Shown: one piece after another, positions 8,899 to 17,833 of the stretch
Position numbering within the stretch: the stretch's first letter is position 1
Layout of the letters: each line of letters opens with the position of its first letter
Source: Alphaproteobacteria bacterium AO1-B
Lineage (GTDB): Bacteria; Pseudomonadota; Alphaproteobacteria; Rhizobiales; Stappiaceae
Assembly (NCBI GenBank): GCA_001890945.1
Contig: MLAX01000001.1
Span: 496,001-560,000 of the forward strand
Length of the DNA: 64,000 nucleotides
Reading direction: 5' to 3'
Notes under the pieces: generated by a model
The model's database searches: none
What the model saw: the letters and a program-made list of their open reading frames with translations, nothing else
What the model was told of the DNA's origin: nothing
Translations under genes and position numbers: made by a program

Positions 8899-10323
8899 TC
8901 AGTCTTCCTCCCGGTCAAAGATACCGGCAGGTGCAGAATTTTCTTTCCAATGGGTGAAAAGAAGCGCCAACGCACAGGATGCCAAACGGGCGCGCCCATC
9001 GTCAGCCCGGCTGGTCAACATGACCGGCACTTTGGCACCAATTACCAAGCCAGCTGCTTCTGCATGGGCGATAAATGTCAATTCCTTGGCGAGCATGTTG
9101 CCGGATTCAAGGTTAGGCACAATCAGAACCTCCGCATGGCCAGCAACTAGTGATGTGATCCCTTTGGTCCGGGCAGCCTGCACATCGATTGCATTGTCCA
9201 TGGCAAGGGGGCCATCAACGATACCGCCTTTGATTTGACCCCGCTCCGCCATTTTCGACAAAACCGCTGCATCTAGACTAGACGGAATGGCCGGATTGAC
9301 CGTCTCAATGGCTGATAGAATGCCGACACGTGGAGACTGGAGACCCAGTGAAAGGGCTGCATCAATGGCATTTTGCGTGATGTCGACTTTGGTGTTCAGG
9401 TCCGGCGAGATGTTGATAGCCGCATCTGAGATCAGGACCGGGGTCTTTCGCCCTGGAATGTCCATGACAAAGACGTGGCTGATCCGGCGTTTTGTTCGAA
9501 GGCCACCATCTTTCTTCACCACGTGATGGAGAAGGTGGTCGGTGTGAAGATGCCCCTTCATGATGGCTTTGACCCTGCCTTCGTGAACCATCTGTACGGC
9601 TCGTCCGGCAGCTTCCGACTCGTCTTCTATGTCGACAAATTCGTATCCGTCGAGGCTTTCGTTCAACTCCTCCGCAGCTTGGGTGACCCGATCCTTGGCG
9701 CCGATTAGGATTGGCTCAATCAGTCCTTCCCGGGCGGCCATAAGAGCGCCTTCAAGGGAATTTGGATCATCCGGGGCGACCACGGCGGTTGGCAAAGCGG
9801 TGAGGGTTTTTGCTAACTCGATCATCCGGTTGAAATGCCGGTGCCGTTGAACAAGCAGTGCCGGGATATCGCTTGAATCAAACTCGATCGTTTCCGTCGG
9901 CGCGATGACCTCGGCTTCCCCCTCAACAAGGCTTTGACCGGTCTCATTCAAGACAGCCATGTCGAACATGATGATGTTGTTCGGCCTTTTTTCCGTGACT
10001 GTCACGCGGACCGTCAGTTTGTCACCGACGGCTGCGCGGCCCAAGAACCGGAACGACTGAGCTTTGTACATGGTACCGGGTCCCGGGAGGATGTTTCCAA
10101 GCACCGCCGAAGCTAGACCGCCGATCCACATGGCCGGCGCGACAGGTTTGTCGATGTGTCCGTCGCCGGTCCAATCCGTGTCAGGCAAGTGGATCGGATT
10201 CCGGTTTCCGGATGCGTGGGCGAACACCAGAAGATCATTGGAGGAGCATTCACGGACGATTTCCGCTGTGTCTCCGACCTTAATTTGATCATAGGTTTTG
10301 TTCGTCGCCATCGGCTGGGTCAC
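8899..10323 (-). CDS. Bifunctional enoyl-CoA hydratase (MaoC)/phosphate acetyltransferase
   Basis: A 474-residue fusion. Residues about 15-150 are a MaoC-like (R)-hydratase domain (FAHASGNRNPIHLPD hot-dog active-site region with Asp and His). Residues about 165-465 are a phosphate acetyl/butyryltransferase domain (the MKGHLHTDHLLHHV segment and LISDAAINISPDL). The C-terminal half makes acyl phosphate from acyl-CoA, handing it to the acetate kinase encoded next. The MaoC half suggests coupling to hydroxyacyl-CoA or polyhydroxyalkanoate metabolism, which is inference. First gene of a two-gene operon; the 100 bases upstream hold no other gene. Confidence 0.88.
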   Translation of the reverse strand: MTQPMATNKTYDQIKVGDTAEIVRECSSNDLLVFAHASGNRNPIHLPDTDWTGDGHIDKPVAPAMWIGGLASAVLGNILPGPGTMYKAQSFRFLGRAAVGDKLTVRVTVTEKRPNNIIMFDMAVLNETGQSLVEGEAEVIAPTETIEFDSSDIPALLVQRHRHFNRMIELAKTLTALPTAVVAPDDPNSLEGALMAAREGLIEPILIGAKDRVTQAAEELNESLDGYEFVDIEDESEAAGRAVQMVHEGRVKAIMKGHLHTDHLLHHVVKKDGGLRTKRRISHVFVMDIPGRKTPVLISDAAINISPDLNTKVDITQNAIDAALSLGLQSPRVGILSAIETVNPAIPSSLDAAVLSKMAERGQIKGGIVDGPLAMDNAIDVQAARTKGITSLVAGHAEVLIVPNLESGNMLAKELTFIAHAEAAGLVIGAKVPVMLTSRADDGRARLASCALALLFTHWKENSAPAGIFDREED

Positions 10324-10426
10324 TCCTGCTCATGAAACTGCTGCGCCGCAGCAATTAGCAGGACCCTACCAGCGCTTTACAACGTTATAAATACGGCAAA
10401 TCCACAATTCGAAACATGATTTCCCT

Positions 10427-11089
10427 TCAACAGTCGGAGCACAGGATCGTGCCGACAAGCCGTGGCCGAAGGTAATAAGTGTCACTCAGCGTGATGATCG
10501 AGTCTCGAGAATAGTACTGCGTAAATATCCCTGCAAAGGGAGGGGTATACCCAAGTGTTGCAACACCAACCACTATAGACGTATTGGGAGAGACCAGTGT
10601 GGCGGGCAGTGAAATCGGCGGTTCTTGACCATCCGTCCAGTCTGTTGCGGGGCCGCCCACGCCAGCTTTTCTTTGATAGCTCCAATCAACCTCGGGGGCG
10701 CCATTTGCCTGAAAAGTGACACTGGCGATGACAAAGGTAAGATCGTCAGAGGGATACGGTTTGAGAATCGTCTCACCGAGCTGCAAATAGGTGTTGAGTT
10801 CGCTCCTTGTGACCGTCTGAGCCTGGGCTACCAAATCCGTTACTGCATTTGCCATCCTACTGATCTTGCGATCCTGATTGAGCGCATCGGTCACTTCTAC
10901 CATGCCAATCAAAAAAACGAGTAGGAATGGGAGTATCATTGCGAATTCTATGCCCGCAACACCCTTCTGGTCGCGTCTAAAGCGTTTGAACCACTCGGTC
11001 CAGCTAACGCTCAATTTAGTGCGGCTACAGATCCGTCTATGACCATGGCTCATTTCTGAAAACCATTGTTGAGGATAGGTGACGCTCAT
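10427..11089 (-). CDS. TadE/TadG-like pseudopilin
   Basis: A 220-residue minor pilin-type protein. A basic N-terminal leader is followed by GVAGIEFAMILPFLLVFLIGMVEVTDAL at about residues 43-70, the hydrophobic helix with a Glu typical of TadE-like proteins, then an extracytoplasmic domain ending with a Cys pair (CSDC). Two ATG codons are possible: 11089 (GGA eight bases upstream) and 11053; I use the first. It overlaps the 3' end of the TadE gene before it, so the two are translated together. It belongs to the tad pilus locus but on the opposite strand from the main operon. Confidence 0.8.
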   Translation of the reverse strand: MSVTYPQQWFSEMSHGHRRICSRTKLSVSWTEWFKRFRRDQKGVAGIEFAMILPFLLVFLIGMVEVTDALNQDRKISRMANAVTDLVAQAQTVTRSELNTYLQLGETILKPYPSDDLTFVIASVTFQANGAPEVDWSYQRKAGVGGPATDWTDGQEPPISLPATLVSPNTSIVVGVATLGYTPPFAGIFTQYYSRDSIITLSDTYYLRPRLVGTILCSDC

Positions 11090-11606
11090 TCCCGTGATCC
11101 AGAGACGAGAGGTTCAGCAATGAGGTAAACATTGGCCATTGGTAAATCACATTTACAGCAACAATTTCGCTCTTATTGGATTGCGTATATTCGCTATCGT
11201 CTTTCAGGTTTCCATCCTGATCGTATAAGGAATCGATTGAACTCACGTTCACGAAATCATTGGCGACACTAACGCTTACGCGAATTCTCTCAGGCTTACA
11301 TAAGAAGGCTGGCATTGATGCGCAGACTTGGTCTGCAAAATCGGTGGTCGTGAAACCGGCATCCGAAGCTTGACCTGTTCTTATCATTCGGGAAGCCTCT
11401 ATCACTGCGTTGTCAACCATACGATTGACAATAAAAGCCAGTCCAAGCTCCAGTATTGCAAACACAACTGTAAAAAACGGTAAAGCAACCAACGCGAACT
11501 CAATTGCCGTCACGCCCTCTTTGTCACGCGCGAGCTTCCTTGCACAGGTCCGTAGTGCAAGACGGCGATTGCTTTTGGCCTTTTGGTTGTGAGACTCGTT
11601 CTGCAT
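11037..11606 (-). CDS. TadE family pseudopilin
   Basis: A 189-residue protein with a charged cytoplasmic leader (RKLARDKEGV) and the TadE helix GVTAIEFALVALPFFTVVFAI at about residues 33-54, where the Glu is the conserved pseudopilin residue near the prepilin peptidase site. The periplasmic part carries three Cys residues. TadE and TadF pseudopilins are needed for assembly of Flp pili. It is followed with a 53-base overlap by a second TadE/G-like gene and preceded by a stand-alone pilus N-domain gene 18 bases upstream, forming a three-gene unit divergent from flp. Confidence 0.82.
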   Translation of the reverse strand: MQNESHNQKAKSNRRLALRTCARKLARDKEGVTAIEFALVALPFFTVVFAILELGLAFIVNRMVDNAVIEASRMIRTGQASDAGFTTTDFADQVCASMPAFLCKPERIRVSVSVANDFVNVSSIDSLYDQDGNLKDDSEYTQSNKSEIVAVNVIYQWPMFTSLLNLSSLDHGNERHLSSTMVFRNEPWS

Positions 11607-11624
11607 TAACGATTACATTTAGCC

Positions 11625-12086
11625 TTATCTGTTGCCAGCGGCTTGCTCGGCCAGTTGGTTTCTGGATGTAGCCTGAGTAGCTGTATTCTGGAATGCTTCT
11701 TCTGCATCGCCCAAACGCAGTGTTGGTTCGCAAATTGGGCTGCAAGAAAATGTCGCTCTCGCAGAATTCCTATACACCGAGACTACACCCTGCTCGGATG
11801 CTTGCACTTGAACGACCTCATCGACAATTGGCTTGTTGTCCTCATCCAATATGACAAGATTGGTCGTCCCATAGCTCTTGCCCGTGATAACCACAGTGTT
11901 TTGATCCACCATCGCGACATCTGCAATAAACGGGTTTCCAACAATGACCGCGGCAGCTCCGTCTTCGACCTGAAATATTTTAGCTCGGTCCACGGTCACC
12001 AATACGGGTTGCTCATCCGCCATTGTCGCGTTTGCAATAGCGCCCGTGAGAAACACAAAAATAAGTCGGATCAGTTGAATTCGCAT
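11625..12086 (-). CDS. Stand-alone pilus assembly N-domain protein (CpaC-N-like)
   Basis: A 153-residue secreted protein: signal peptide (RLIFVFLTGAIANATMA), then one domain at about residues 25-100 with VDRAKIFQVEDGAAAVIVGNP and YGTTNLVILDEDNKPI. This is the N-terminal domain that normally precedes the secretin in CpaC/RcpA (the pattern GRSVVINL...NPQIADAV in the cpaC gene here is the equivalent). After it come a few dozen residues with two Cys and no further domain. It may line the secretin or dock with the TadE-like proteins encoded downstream. Domain assignment is good, role inferred. Confidence 0.75.
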   Translation of the reverse strand: MRIQLIRLIFVFLTGAIANATMADEQPVLVTVDRAKIFQVEDGAAAVIVGNPFIADVAMVDQNTVVITGKSYGTTNLVILDEDNKPIVDEVVQVQASEQGVVSVYRNSARATFSCSPICEPTLRLGDAEEAFQNTATQATSRNQLAEQAAGNR

Positions 12087-12526
12087 CTCACTTATCCCTA
12101 CAAATGCCTAGTACACGGCATGTTATCGAGATTATCGTGAATGTTCTGCTAACAGACCTGCGAAAGAAGTATGATAAAATACCGCACTTAGAACGTTGTG
12201 CCTTGGTTTGTAGGTTTAGTGACTGGCAGCCTTGGAGGGGATTTGAGGTGTTTGCACCAAGGCCATTTTTGCGAATGGCAGCAGCGATTTAGCGAGTGGC
12301 TTTAAACATCTGGCGCCAACAAGCCGAGTTGTTTCGCTCGATCAGCGTCTGATGAACTCATACATTTATAATTAACTATAGGTACTTATGGCGGCTATTT
12401 TTCAAGTTGTTGCTGCAAATTTAACCGATTGGAAATTTCTCTAACCTAGGGTGACCCCACACCGAGCGGACAGAACAAGATCTGCCGGATTGAAGCTGTC
12501 AACAAAGTGGTACTTGGAGCAGACAC
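12087..12526. promoter_or_regulatory. 440-base divergent control region of the tad locus
   Basis: No convincing gene. The region separates the leftward TadE/G unit from the rightward flp operon and is A+T-rich toward flp, so promoters for both directions are expected here. I could not pick out a -35/-10 pair with confidence. The flp start at 12527 is preceded by TTGGAGCAGACAC, giving GGAG as ribosome-binding site. Confidence 0.45.
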
Positions 12527-12703
12527 ATGAAATCAATCATTTCTCGTTTCGTAAAAGACGAATCTGGTGCAACAGCAATTGAATACGGTCTCATTGCGGG
12601 ACTGCTTTCGGTCGCAATCATTGGTATTTTGGTCACTATGGGCGGTAGCCTCACCACCATTTTCAATACGATCAACACAGCTTTGAGCACTGGTGCAGGC
12701 TAA
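12527..12703 (+). CDS. flp: Flp/Fap-type major pilin
   Basis: A 58-residue prepilin. The short basic leader KSIISRFVKDESG ends in Gly, followed by ATAIEYGLIAGLLSVAIIG, the typical Flp core with Glu at position 5 and Tyr at position 6 of the mature protein. Cleavage is expected between Gly14 and Ala15 by the CpaA peptidase encoded next, leaving a 44-residue mature pilin. GGAG lies upstream. A strong terminator follows at 12724, so most transcripts probably stop after flp, giving an excess of pilin over assembly proteins. Confidence 0.93.
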   Translation: MKSIISRFVKDESGATAIEYGLIAGLLSVAIIGILVTMGGSLTTIFNTINTALSTGAG

Positions 12704-12723
12704 TCGGAAGAAAGAGTTATAGT

Positions 12724-12756
12724 AAACGGGCGGGTTTCCGCCCGTTTTGGTTTTTG
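12724..12756 (+). terminator. Terminator between flp and cpaA
   Basis: A perfect ten-base stem AAACGGGCGG (12724-12733) with CCGCCCGTTT (12738-12747), loop GTTT, followed by a T-rich tail. Probably sets the ratio of pilin to assembly machinery by partial readthrough. Confidence 0.85.
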
Positions 12757-12815
12757 GCTGCCAATTGAACTACAGCATCCTGTTTCGGCATCATGCCAGA
12801 TCTGGTAAATATGAA

Positions 12816-13328
12816 ATGATTGAAGCGGTAGTTCTTGTTCTCTTTCCCATGCTTGTTGCCTTCGCTGGCGTATCCGATCTTTTAACCATGAAGATCGGAA
12901 ACCGTGTTTCAATCCTATTAATCACCGGTTTTATCGTTTTGGCTGCGGTCAATGGCATGCCCGTAGATGAGTGGGGCGCGCACGGGCTTGGATTGGTGGT
13001 GGTTTTCGTACCATGTTTCGCTTTTTTCGCTGCTGGCTGGATGGGCGGTGGCGACGTAAAGCTCTTGAGCTCGATTGGGCTGTGGTTTGGTTTTGGACCA
13101 ATTCTTATTGATTTTTTGTTTCTGGTCGCCTTGCTTGGTTGTATCCTCACACTCTCACTTATTGTGATCCGAACTTCCCTAGTTGTTTTGCCTGCCCCTC
13201 TGAGAGGTCAAGAGTGGGCGCTTCGTTTACATGATGCGAAAAGCGGGGTTCCATATGGAATCGCGATTTCTGCCGCTGCACTTATTGTTTATCCATGGTC
13301 TGACTGGTTTTCGATAATTAGCGGTTGA
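12816..13328 (+). CDS. cpaA: Prepilin peptidase CpaA/TadV
   Basis: A 170-residue inner-membrane aspartic peptidase that cleaves the leader of Flp and the pseudopilins. The first catalytic Asp is in GVSDLLTMKI near residue 22 and the second in GWMGGGDVKLL near residue 86 (the GxGD-type motif), with about five hydrophobic segments. The frame extends upstream to 12747, but that part overlaps the terminator; the ATG at 12816 gives the family-type start MIEAVVLVLFPML. It lacks the N-methyltransferase domain of type IV pilus PilD, as is normal for TadV. Confidence 0.88.
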   Translation: MIEAVVLVLFPMLVAFAGVSDLLTMKIGNRVSILLITGFIVLAAVNGMPVDEWGAHGLGLVVVFVPCFAFFAAGWMGGGDVKLLSSIGLWFGFGPILIDFLFLVALLGCILTLSLIVIRTSLVVLPAPLRGQEWALRLHDAKSGVPYGIAISAAALIVYPWSDWFSIISG

Positions 13329-13551
13329 GCGATCGGATCGTCGGTGCGGTTCCAAAAAACACAATTACTCTCGTGCTCTTTCTCCATGTTCCGCTGAATT
13401 GGTTCGCGTTTTTCAAAAATATAGTATCTCTTAAGTAACCTTAACGGTTGTTAACCAAAAATATCTACATCCGGTTAACCATGTTTTGACCAATTGCGAT
13501 CAACCTAACCGTAACGGTGCAATTGCGCCTTCGGAATCTTGGTGGTTGGTC

Positions 13552-14316
13552 ATGAAATTCGCACGTATATTGGTCTTGGCTATTGCGGTGGCTGCCGGCG
13601 TATTGGCGTTCCGTATGGTAATGATGTCCGGTGGATCTTCAGATCAAGCGGCAAATGCCCCCGTTCCTGTAGAACAAGCAAAAGATCAGGTTCTAACTGC
13701 GGCGAACGACATTTTGCTTGGTGCCAAGCTCACCACAGATGACATGGTTTGGACGGATTGGCCTGAAGATGCAGTGCCGATCGGCGCGGTGACGAAACAA
13801 GTAAACCCGGCTGCCAGCGAAGAGCTGATGGGCCAAATTGCTAAAACTCCGATTTTCAAAGGCGAACCTATCCGGCCAGAGCGACTTATCAGCACGGACA
13901 AGGGGTTCATGTCTGCTATCCTGCCCAAGGGCAAGCGGGCGATTGCAGTTTCGGTTGAGGCTGAAACAACAGCTGGCGGTTTCATTTTGCCGGGCGACAA
14001 GGTTGACCTGATCTTGACTCGCCGGACCGACGACACCGCTATCAGCGAAACAATCTTGGAAAATATCCGGGTGCTCGCCATCGACACCACAACGGCAGGC
14101 GAACAGGATCAAAAAAACCTGTCACCTCAACGAACCGCCACTTTGGAATTGACACTAGCCCAATCAGAAATCGTCGCACAGTCACAACAATTGGGGACGA
14201 TTGCGCTTGCACTGCGAAGTGCACAGGACTCGGCCGACGATGCTGAGCCGACTGAAACCCGACGTGGCGTCAATCTCGTCAAATACGGCATTACCAGCCA
14301 GGCAGGCGTGAAATGA
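13552..14316 (+). CDS. cpaB: Flp pilus assembly protein CpaB (RcpC)
   Basis: A 254-residue protein: N-terminal membrane anchor (KFARILVLAIAVAAGVLAF), a SAF domain at about residues 48-115 (TAANDILLGAKLTTDDMVW), and a C-terminal RcpC-like domain (ILPKGKRAIAVSVEAE, DKVDLILTRR). CpaB supports the outer-membrane secretin in pilus secretion. The ATG at 13552 starts right before the anchor; the open frame upstream to 13486 has no typical sequence. The stop overlaps the start of cpaC by four bases, so translation is coupled. Confidence 0.9.
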   Translation: MKFARILVLAIAVAAGVLAFRMVMMSGGSSDQAANAPVPVEQAKDQVLTAANDILLGAKLTTDDMVWTDWPEDAVPIGAVTKQVNPAASEELMGQIAKTPIFKGEPIRPERLISTDKGFMSAILPKGKRAIAVSVEAETTAGGFILPGDKVDLILTRRTDDTAISETILENIRVLAIDTTTAGEQDQKNLSPQRTATLELTLAQSEIVAQSQQLGTIALALRSAQDSADDAEPTETRRGVNLVKYGITSQAGVK

Positions 14317-15764
14317 AAAAAAACACTCAACATAACGGCCAATTCGATAAGCAAAGCATTCGCCGGTCCGGTTTGAGGTTCTTCGCTTTTGCTGCAGTTT
14401 TGGGTCTTGTATCTTTTATGGCGCCGGCGTCGTGGTCTCAGGAAGCCTTTCCGAGCCAGATCCATGTTGCTGCTGGTGAAAGGGCAACTGATAGAATCTT
14501 GAATGTCGGCATTGGGCGATCTGTTGTCATCAACTTGGCTGAGGATGCCGCAGACGTTCTGGTTTCAAATCCGCAAATTGCCGATGCAGTCTTGAGAACG
14601 CCGCGGCGAATCTTTGTGTTGGGCAACACAGCTGGCCAGTCCCGTCTTGTGCTGTTTGGCCGGAGTGGGCGTGAGCTAGCGAGTTTTGACATTCGCGTCG
14701 AGAAAGACACTTCCGATATTACGCGCATAATTCGGCGATTGATCCCTGGAACCAGCGTCCAGGCTGAATCTATCAATGGAAAAGTTGTCTTAAGTGGGAC
14801 AGCAAAAAGTACCCTGGAAGCGCAGCAGGCCGCTGATATTGCCGCAAAATTCCAAGGCGATGAGACCGGATCCTCCATTGTGAATCTGATTGCGGTCTCT
14901 GGTTCGGACCAAGTCCATTTGAAAGTGACTGTCGCGGAAGTTGAGCGGTCAATCATAAAACAGCTGGGCGTGAGTTTCCAGGCGAACCTCGGTGCTGGAA
15001 ACTTCTTCCCGTTCGGAAGCAATTTCCCTAATTTCAACGTGAATCCATCGATCGTCAATCAGGCAACTGGCGGTGTGACATTTTCAAGTGGCACATCCTC
15101 GTTGACCGCCCAAGTGGAAGCTCTGCAACGCGACGGTGTGATCCGCACATTGGCAGAACCGACACTAACGGCAACTTCCGGCGAAAATGCCAGTTTTCTC
15201 GCGGGTGGCGAGTTTCCCATTCCGATCGCTCAGGAAGACAACCAAATATCGGTGGAATTTAAGAAGTTCGGTGTCGGTCTCGATTTTACCCCCATTGTGC
15301 TGACGGGTGGCCGCATAAGCCTGCGTGTCAAAACCGAGGTGAGCGAACTTTCAAATGAAGGCGCGGTGTCTGCTGGCGGGATCACGATTTCCGCACTCAA
15401 AGTCCGTAGAGCAGAATCGACGATGGAACTTCCGTCCGGCGGGACCTTGGTTATGGCGGGGCTTCTAGAGGAGTCTTATCAGCAAGCTGTTGAAGGTGTG
15501 CCAGGACTGATGCAAATCCCGGTGCTCGGTGCGTTGTTCAAAAGCCGGGATTTTCTGAAACAACAAACAGAACTTGCCGTCTTCGTAACGCCTTACGTTG
15601 TTAAGCCGGTGGCCGCACAAAAGATGGTGCGGCCCGACAAGAACCTATTTGCTCCATCGGATGCTGAGGCGATTTTTCTGAACCGGCTAAACAAGATCTT
15701 TAATCCGGCAGGTGAGCAGGCCCAAGGCACATACCACGGCCAAGTTGGTTTCATCTACAAATGA
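14313..15764 (+). CDS. cpaC: Flp pilus secretin CpaC (RcpA)
   Basis: A 483-residue outer-membrane secretin through which the Flp pilus emerges. A signal peptide (AFAAVLGLVSFMAPASWSQ) is followed by the pilus N-domain (residues about 65-130, GRSVVINLAEDAADVLVSN), a BON-like segment (about 135-190), and the secretin domain (about 260-420) with LAEPTLTATSGENASFLAGGE and the C-terminal signature VPGLMQIPVLGALFKSRDF. Starts within the cpaB stop and is followed after 10 bases by cpaD. Confidence 0.92.
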   Translation: MKKNTQHNGQFDKQSIRRSGLRFFAFAAVLGLVSFMAPASWSQEAFPSQIHVAAGERATDRILNVGIGRSVVINLAEDAADVLVSNPQIADAVLRTPRRIFVLGNTAGQSRLVLFGRSGRELASFDIRVEKDTSDITRIIRRLIPGTSVQAESINGKVVLSGTAKSTLEAQQAADIAAKFQGDETGSSIVNLIAVSGSDQVHLKVTVAEVERSIIKQLGVSFQANLGAGNFFPFGSNFPNFNVNPSIVNQATGGVTFSSGTSSLTAQVEALQRDGVIRTLAEPTLTATSGENASFLAGGEFPIPIAQEDNQISVEFKKFGVGLDFTPIVLTGGRISLRVKTEVSELSNEGAVSAGGITISALKVRRAESTMELPSGGTLVMAGLLEESYQQAVEGVPGLMQIPVLGALFKSRDFLKQQTELAVFVTPYVVKPVAAQKMVRPDKNLFAPSDAEAIFLNRLNKIFNPAGEQAQGTYHGQVGFIYK

Positions 15765-15774
15765 GGACGGTCGG

Positions 15775-16488
15775 ATGAATATGACCCTAGATCCCAGGTA
15801 TAAACTGACTGTCTCCAAGGGAGCGTTCCTCGTGGCAGCATTGATGCTGTCCGGCTGTCAGACCGAGCCGAAGTCCAATGCTGAATTGCTTGCAACCCAC
15901 GATTACCGGTACCAGCATCCGATCGTAATCTCCGAAGCTCCGGAAACCCTTGACTTACCGGTTGGCAAGAACACGAGAAATCTACGTAGCCCCGTGACAG
16001 ATACCATTACGTCTTTCGCGATGGATTCGCGCCGGCACGGGAGTGGTAATGTGGAGATCCTTGTACCGACCGGGGCTGCAAATGAGAGTGCGGTTCATGC
16101 GGTTGTGCGCGATGTTCGGGGAGCTCTGAGCCGGGGCGGTGTCAACGGCAAGAACGTGACAACGCGCACATACCGCTCCACTGACCCGTCTGCCGATGCG
16201 CCAATCCGTCTCTCATATGCGCGCATGAAGGCGACGACCGGAGAGTGCGGCGTCTGGCCGAAAAACATCGGCGGTGGTATCGGCGAAAACACCAACTACT
16301 ACAACTTCGGCTGTGCCACTCAGGCAAACTTGGCGGCAATGGTCGAGAACCCGTCAGACCTCATCACTCCGCGTGCAATGACACCGTCGGAGCAGAATCG
16401 TCGGGCGGTAGTGATCGAAAAGTATAGATTGGGCGAAACAACTGCCAGCACCTTCACAGAAGGCGTCGGCGCAGAAGTTTCGGAGTAA
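15775..16488 (+). CDS. cpaD: Flp pilus assembly lipoprotein CpaD
   Basis: A 237-residue lipoprotein. The lipobox LSGC lies near residue 25 after a hydrophobic leader (GAFLVAALML), then a CpaD domain with the family segments ECGVWPKNIG and NYNFGCATQANLAAMV, in which two Cys residues are conserved. CpaD helps secretin assembly or stability at the outer membrane. The ATG at 15775 follows a GAGGACGGTCGG ribosome-binding stretch; the longer frame from 15712 overlaps cpaC. Four bases separate its stop from cpaE. Confidence 0.88.
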   Translation: MNMTLDPRYKLTVSKGAFLVAALMLSGCQTEPKSNAELLATHDYRYQHPIVISEAPETLDLPVGKNTRNLRSPVTDTITSFAMDSRRHGSGNVEILVPTGAANESAVHAVVRDVRGALSRGGVNGKNVTTRTYRSTDPSADAPIRLSYARMKATTGECGVWPKNIGGGIGENTNYYNFGCATQANLAAMVENPSDLITPRAMTPSEQNRRAVVIEKYRLGETTASTFTEGVGAEVSE

Positions 16489-16492
16489 CGGC

Positions 16493-17803
16493 ATGATGAC
16501 AACCAGCTCTGAGCCAACGCGCGTTTCCGGTGATGCGGAAACGTACCTAAATCAGGACAGTCATGGGTACACAGCTTCTGCTGACACATCGGACATCGCA
16601 ATGATCCCGCGGATAACAATTCATGCATTTTGCCTGGAAGACCGCACGATGCATGTTGTCGAGGCTGCGACCGAAGACCGGCGGATGCTAAAGGCGCATA
16701 TGAAGGCAGAAATGGGGGGGATACCAGCTGCCATTGAGATGTTCGAAAAGGCCCCCACGCCTAATTTGATCATTGTTGAAACGTCTGGCGCTCGCGAAGA
16801 CTTGCTCCAGAGTCTTGATCAGCTCGCCGAGTACTGCGACGCTGGAACAAAAGTGATCGTGATTGGGGACGTGAATGACGTCACCCTTTATAGGGAGCTC
16901 ATCGCTCGTGGTGTGAGCGAGTACCTGATTACGCCAGTATCTATCTTTCAGCTTATTGGTTCCATCAGCAGTCTTTACAACGATCCTGAAGCAGAGCCTC
17001 TGGGAAGAACGGTTGCATTCTACGGTGTAAAGGGTGGGTGTGGTTCCTCGACTATCGCCCATAATGGCGCTTGGTGTTTGGCAAGGAAGTTCGATAGTGA
17101 GGTCGTGATTGCCGACTTGGATCTGCCATTCGGGACAGCCGGCCTTGATTACAATCAAGACCCATTGCAAGGGGTCTTTGAAGCGATCTCTGCGCCTGAG
17201 AGACTAGATGAAACATATCTGGACCGAATACTCTCAAAATGCAGTGATCATCTGAGTCTGCTTGCAGCACCAGCAACGCTGGAGCGGACATATGATCACA
17301 GTGAGAAAACGTTTGAGCTTCTCATAGACACGATGCGATTGGGAACACCACACGTCGTTCTTGATGTACCGCATGCTTGGAATTCTTGGATCAGAAACAC
17401 GCTGCTGAATGCGGACGAAATCGTGCTGGTGGCCGAACCGGATCTTGCAAATCTTCGGAATGCTAAGAACGCGGTCGATCTCCTTAAACAGATACGGCCG
17501 AATGACAAACTGCCGCATTTGGTCATGAATAAAGTGAACGTTCCAAAGCGGCCGGAGATCAAGCCAGACGAATTTGCAAACGCCTTGGGTCTTAGTGTGG
17601 ATGCAGCCATCCCTTTCGATCCGCATTTGTTTGGCACTTCTGCGAATAACGGCCAGATGATTGGAGAACTCGACAGCAAGCATGCGATTGCGGGAATGTT
17701 CCAGGATTTGGCACAAACAATTTCAGGAAAAGCGCAACCCGCTAAGACGTCAAAGTCGCCCTTGGGCGGATTGTTTTCCAAACTAAAACGAAGAGCAGGC
17801 TAA
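16493..17803 (+). CDS. cpaE: Pilus assembly ATPase-like protein CpaE (TadZ)
   Basis: A 436-residue cytoplasmic protein. An atypical receiver-like domain occupies about residues 38-160 (TPNLIIVETSG, KVIVIGDVND, GVSEYLITPV), followed by a MinD/ParA-like domain with a deviant Walker A loop AFYGVKGGCGSSTIAHN near residue 185 and the Asp-containing VVIADLDLPFG. TadZ proteins place the pilus machine at the cell pole. Position between cpaD and cpaF is canonical. Confidence 0.9.
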   Translation: MMTTSSEPTRVSGDAETYLNQDSHGYTASADTSDIAMIPRITIHAFCLEDRTMHVVEAATEDRRMLKAHMKAEMGGIPAAIEMFEKAPTPNLIIVETSGAREDLLQSLDQLAEYCDAGTKVIVIGDVNDVTLYRELIARGVSEYLITPVSIFQLIGSISSLYNDPEAEPLGRTVAFYGVKGGCGSSTIAHNGAWCLARKFDSEVVIADLDLPFGTAGLDYNQDPLQGVFEAISAPERLDETYLDRILSKCSDHLSLLAAPATLERTYDHSEKTFELLIDTMRLGTPHVVLDVPHAWNSWIRNTLLNADEIVLVAEPDLANLRNAKNAVDLLKQIRPNDKLPHLVMNKVNVPKRPEIKPDEFANALGLSVDAAIPFDPHLFGTSANNGQMIGELDSKHAIAGMFQDLAQTISGKAQPAKTSKSPLGGLFSKLKRRAG

Positions 17804-17833
17804 AGGCCAAGGCAACGGAGCGGCAGGTTCACT

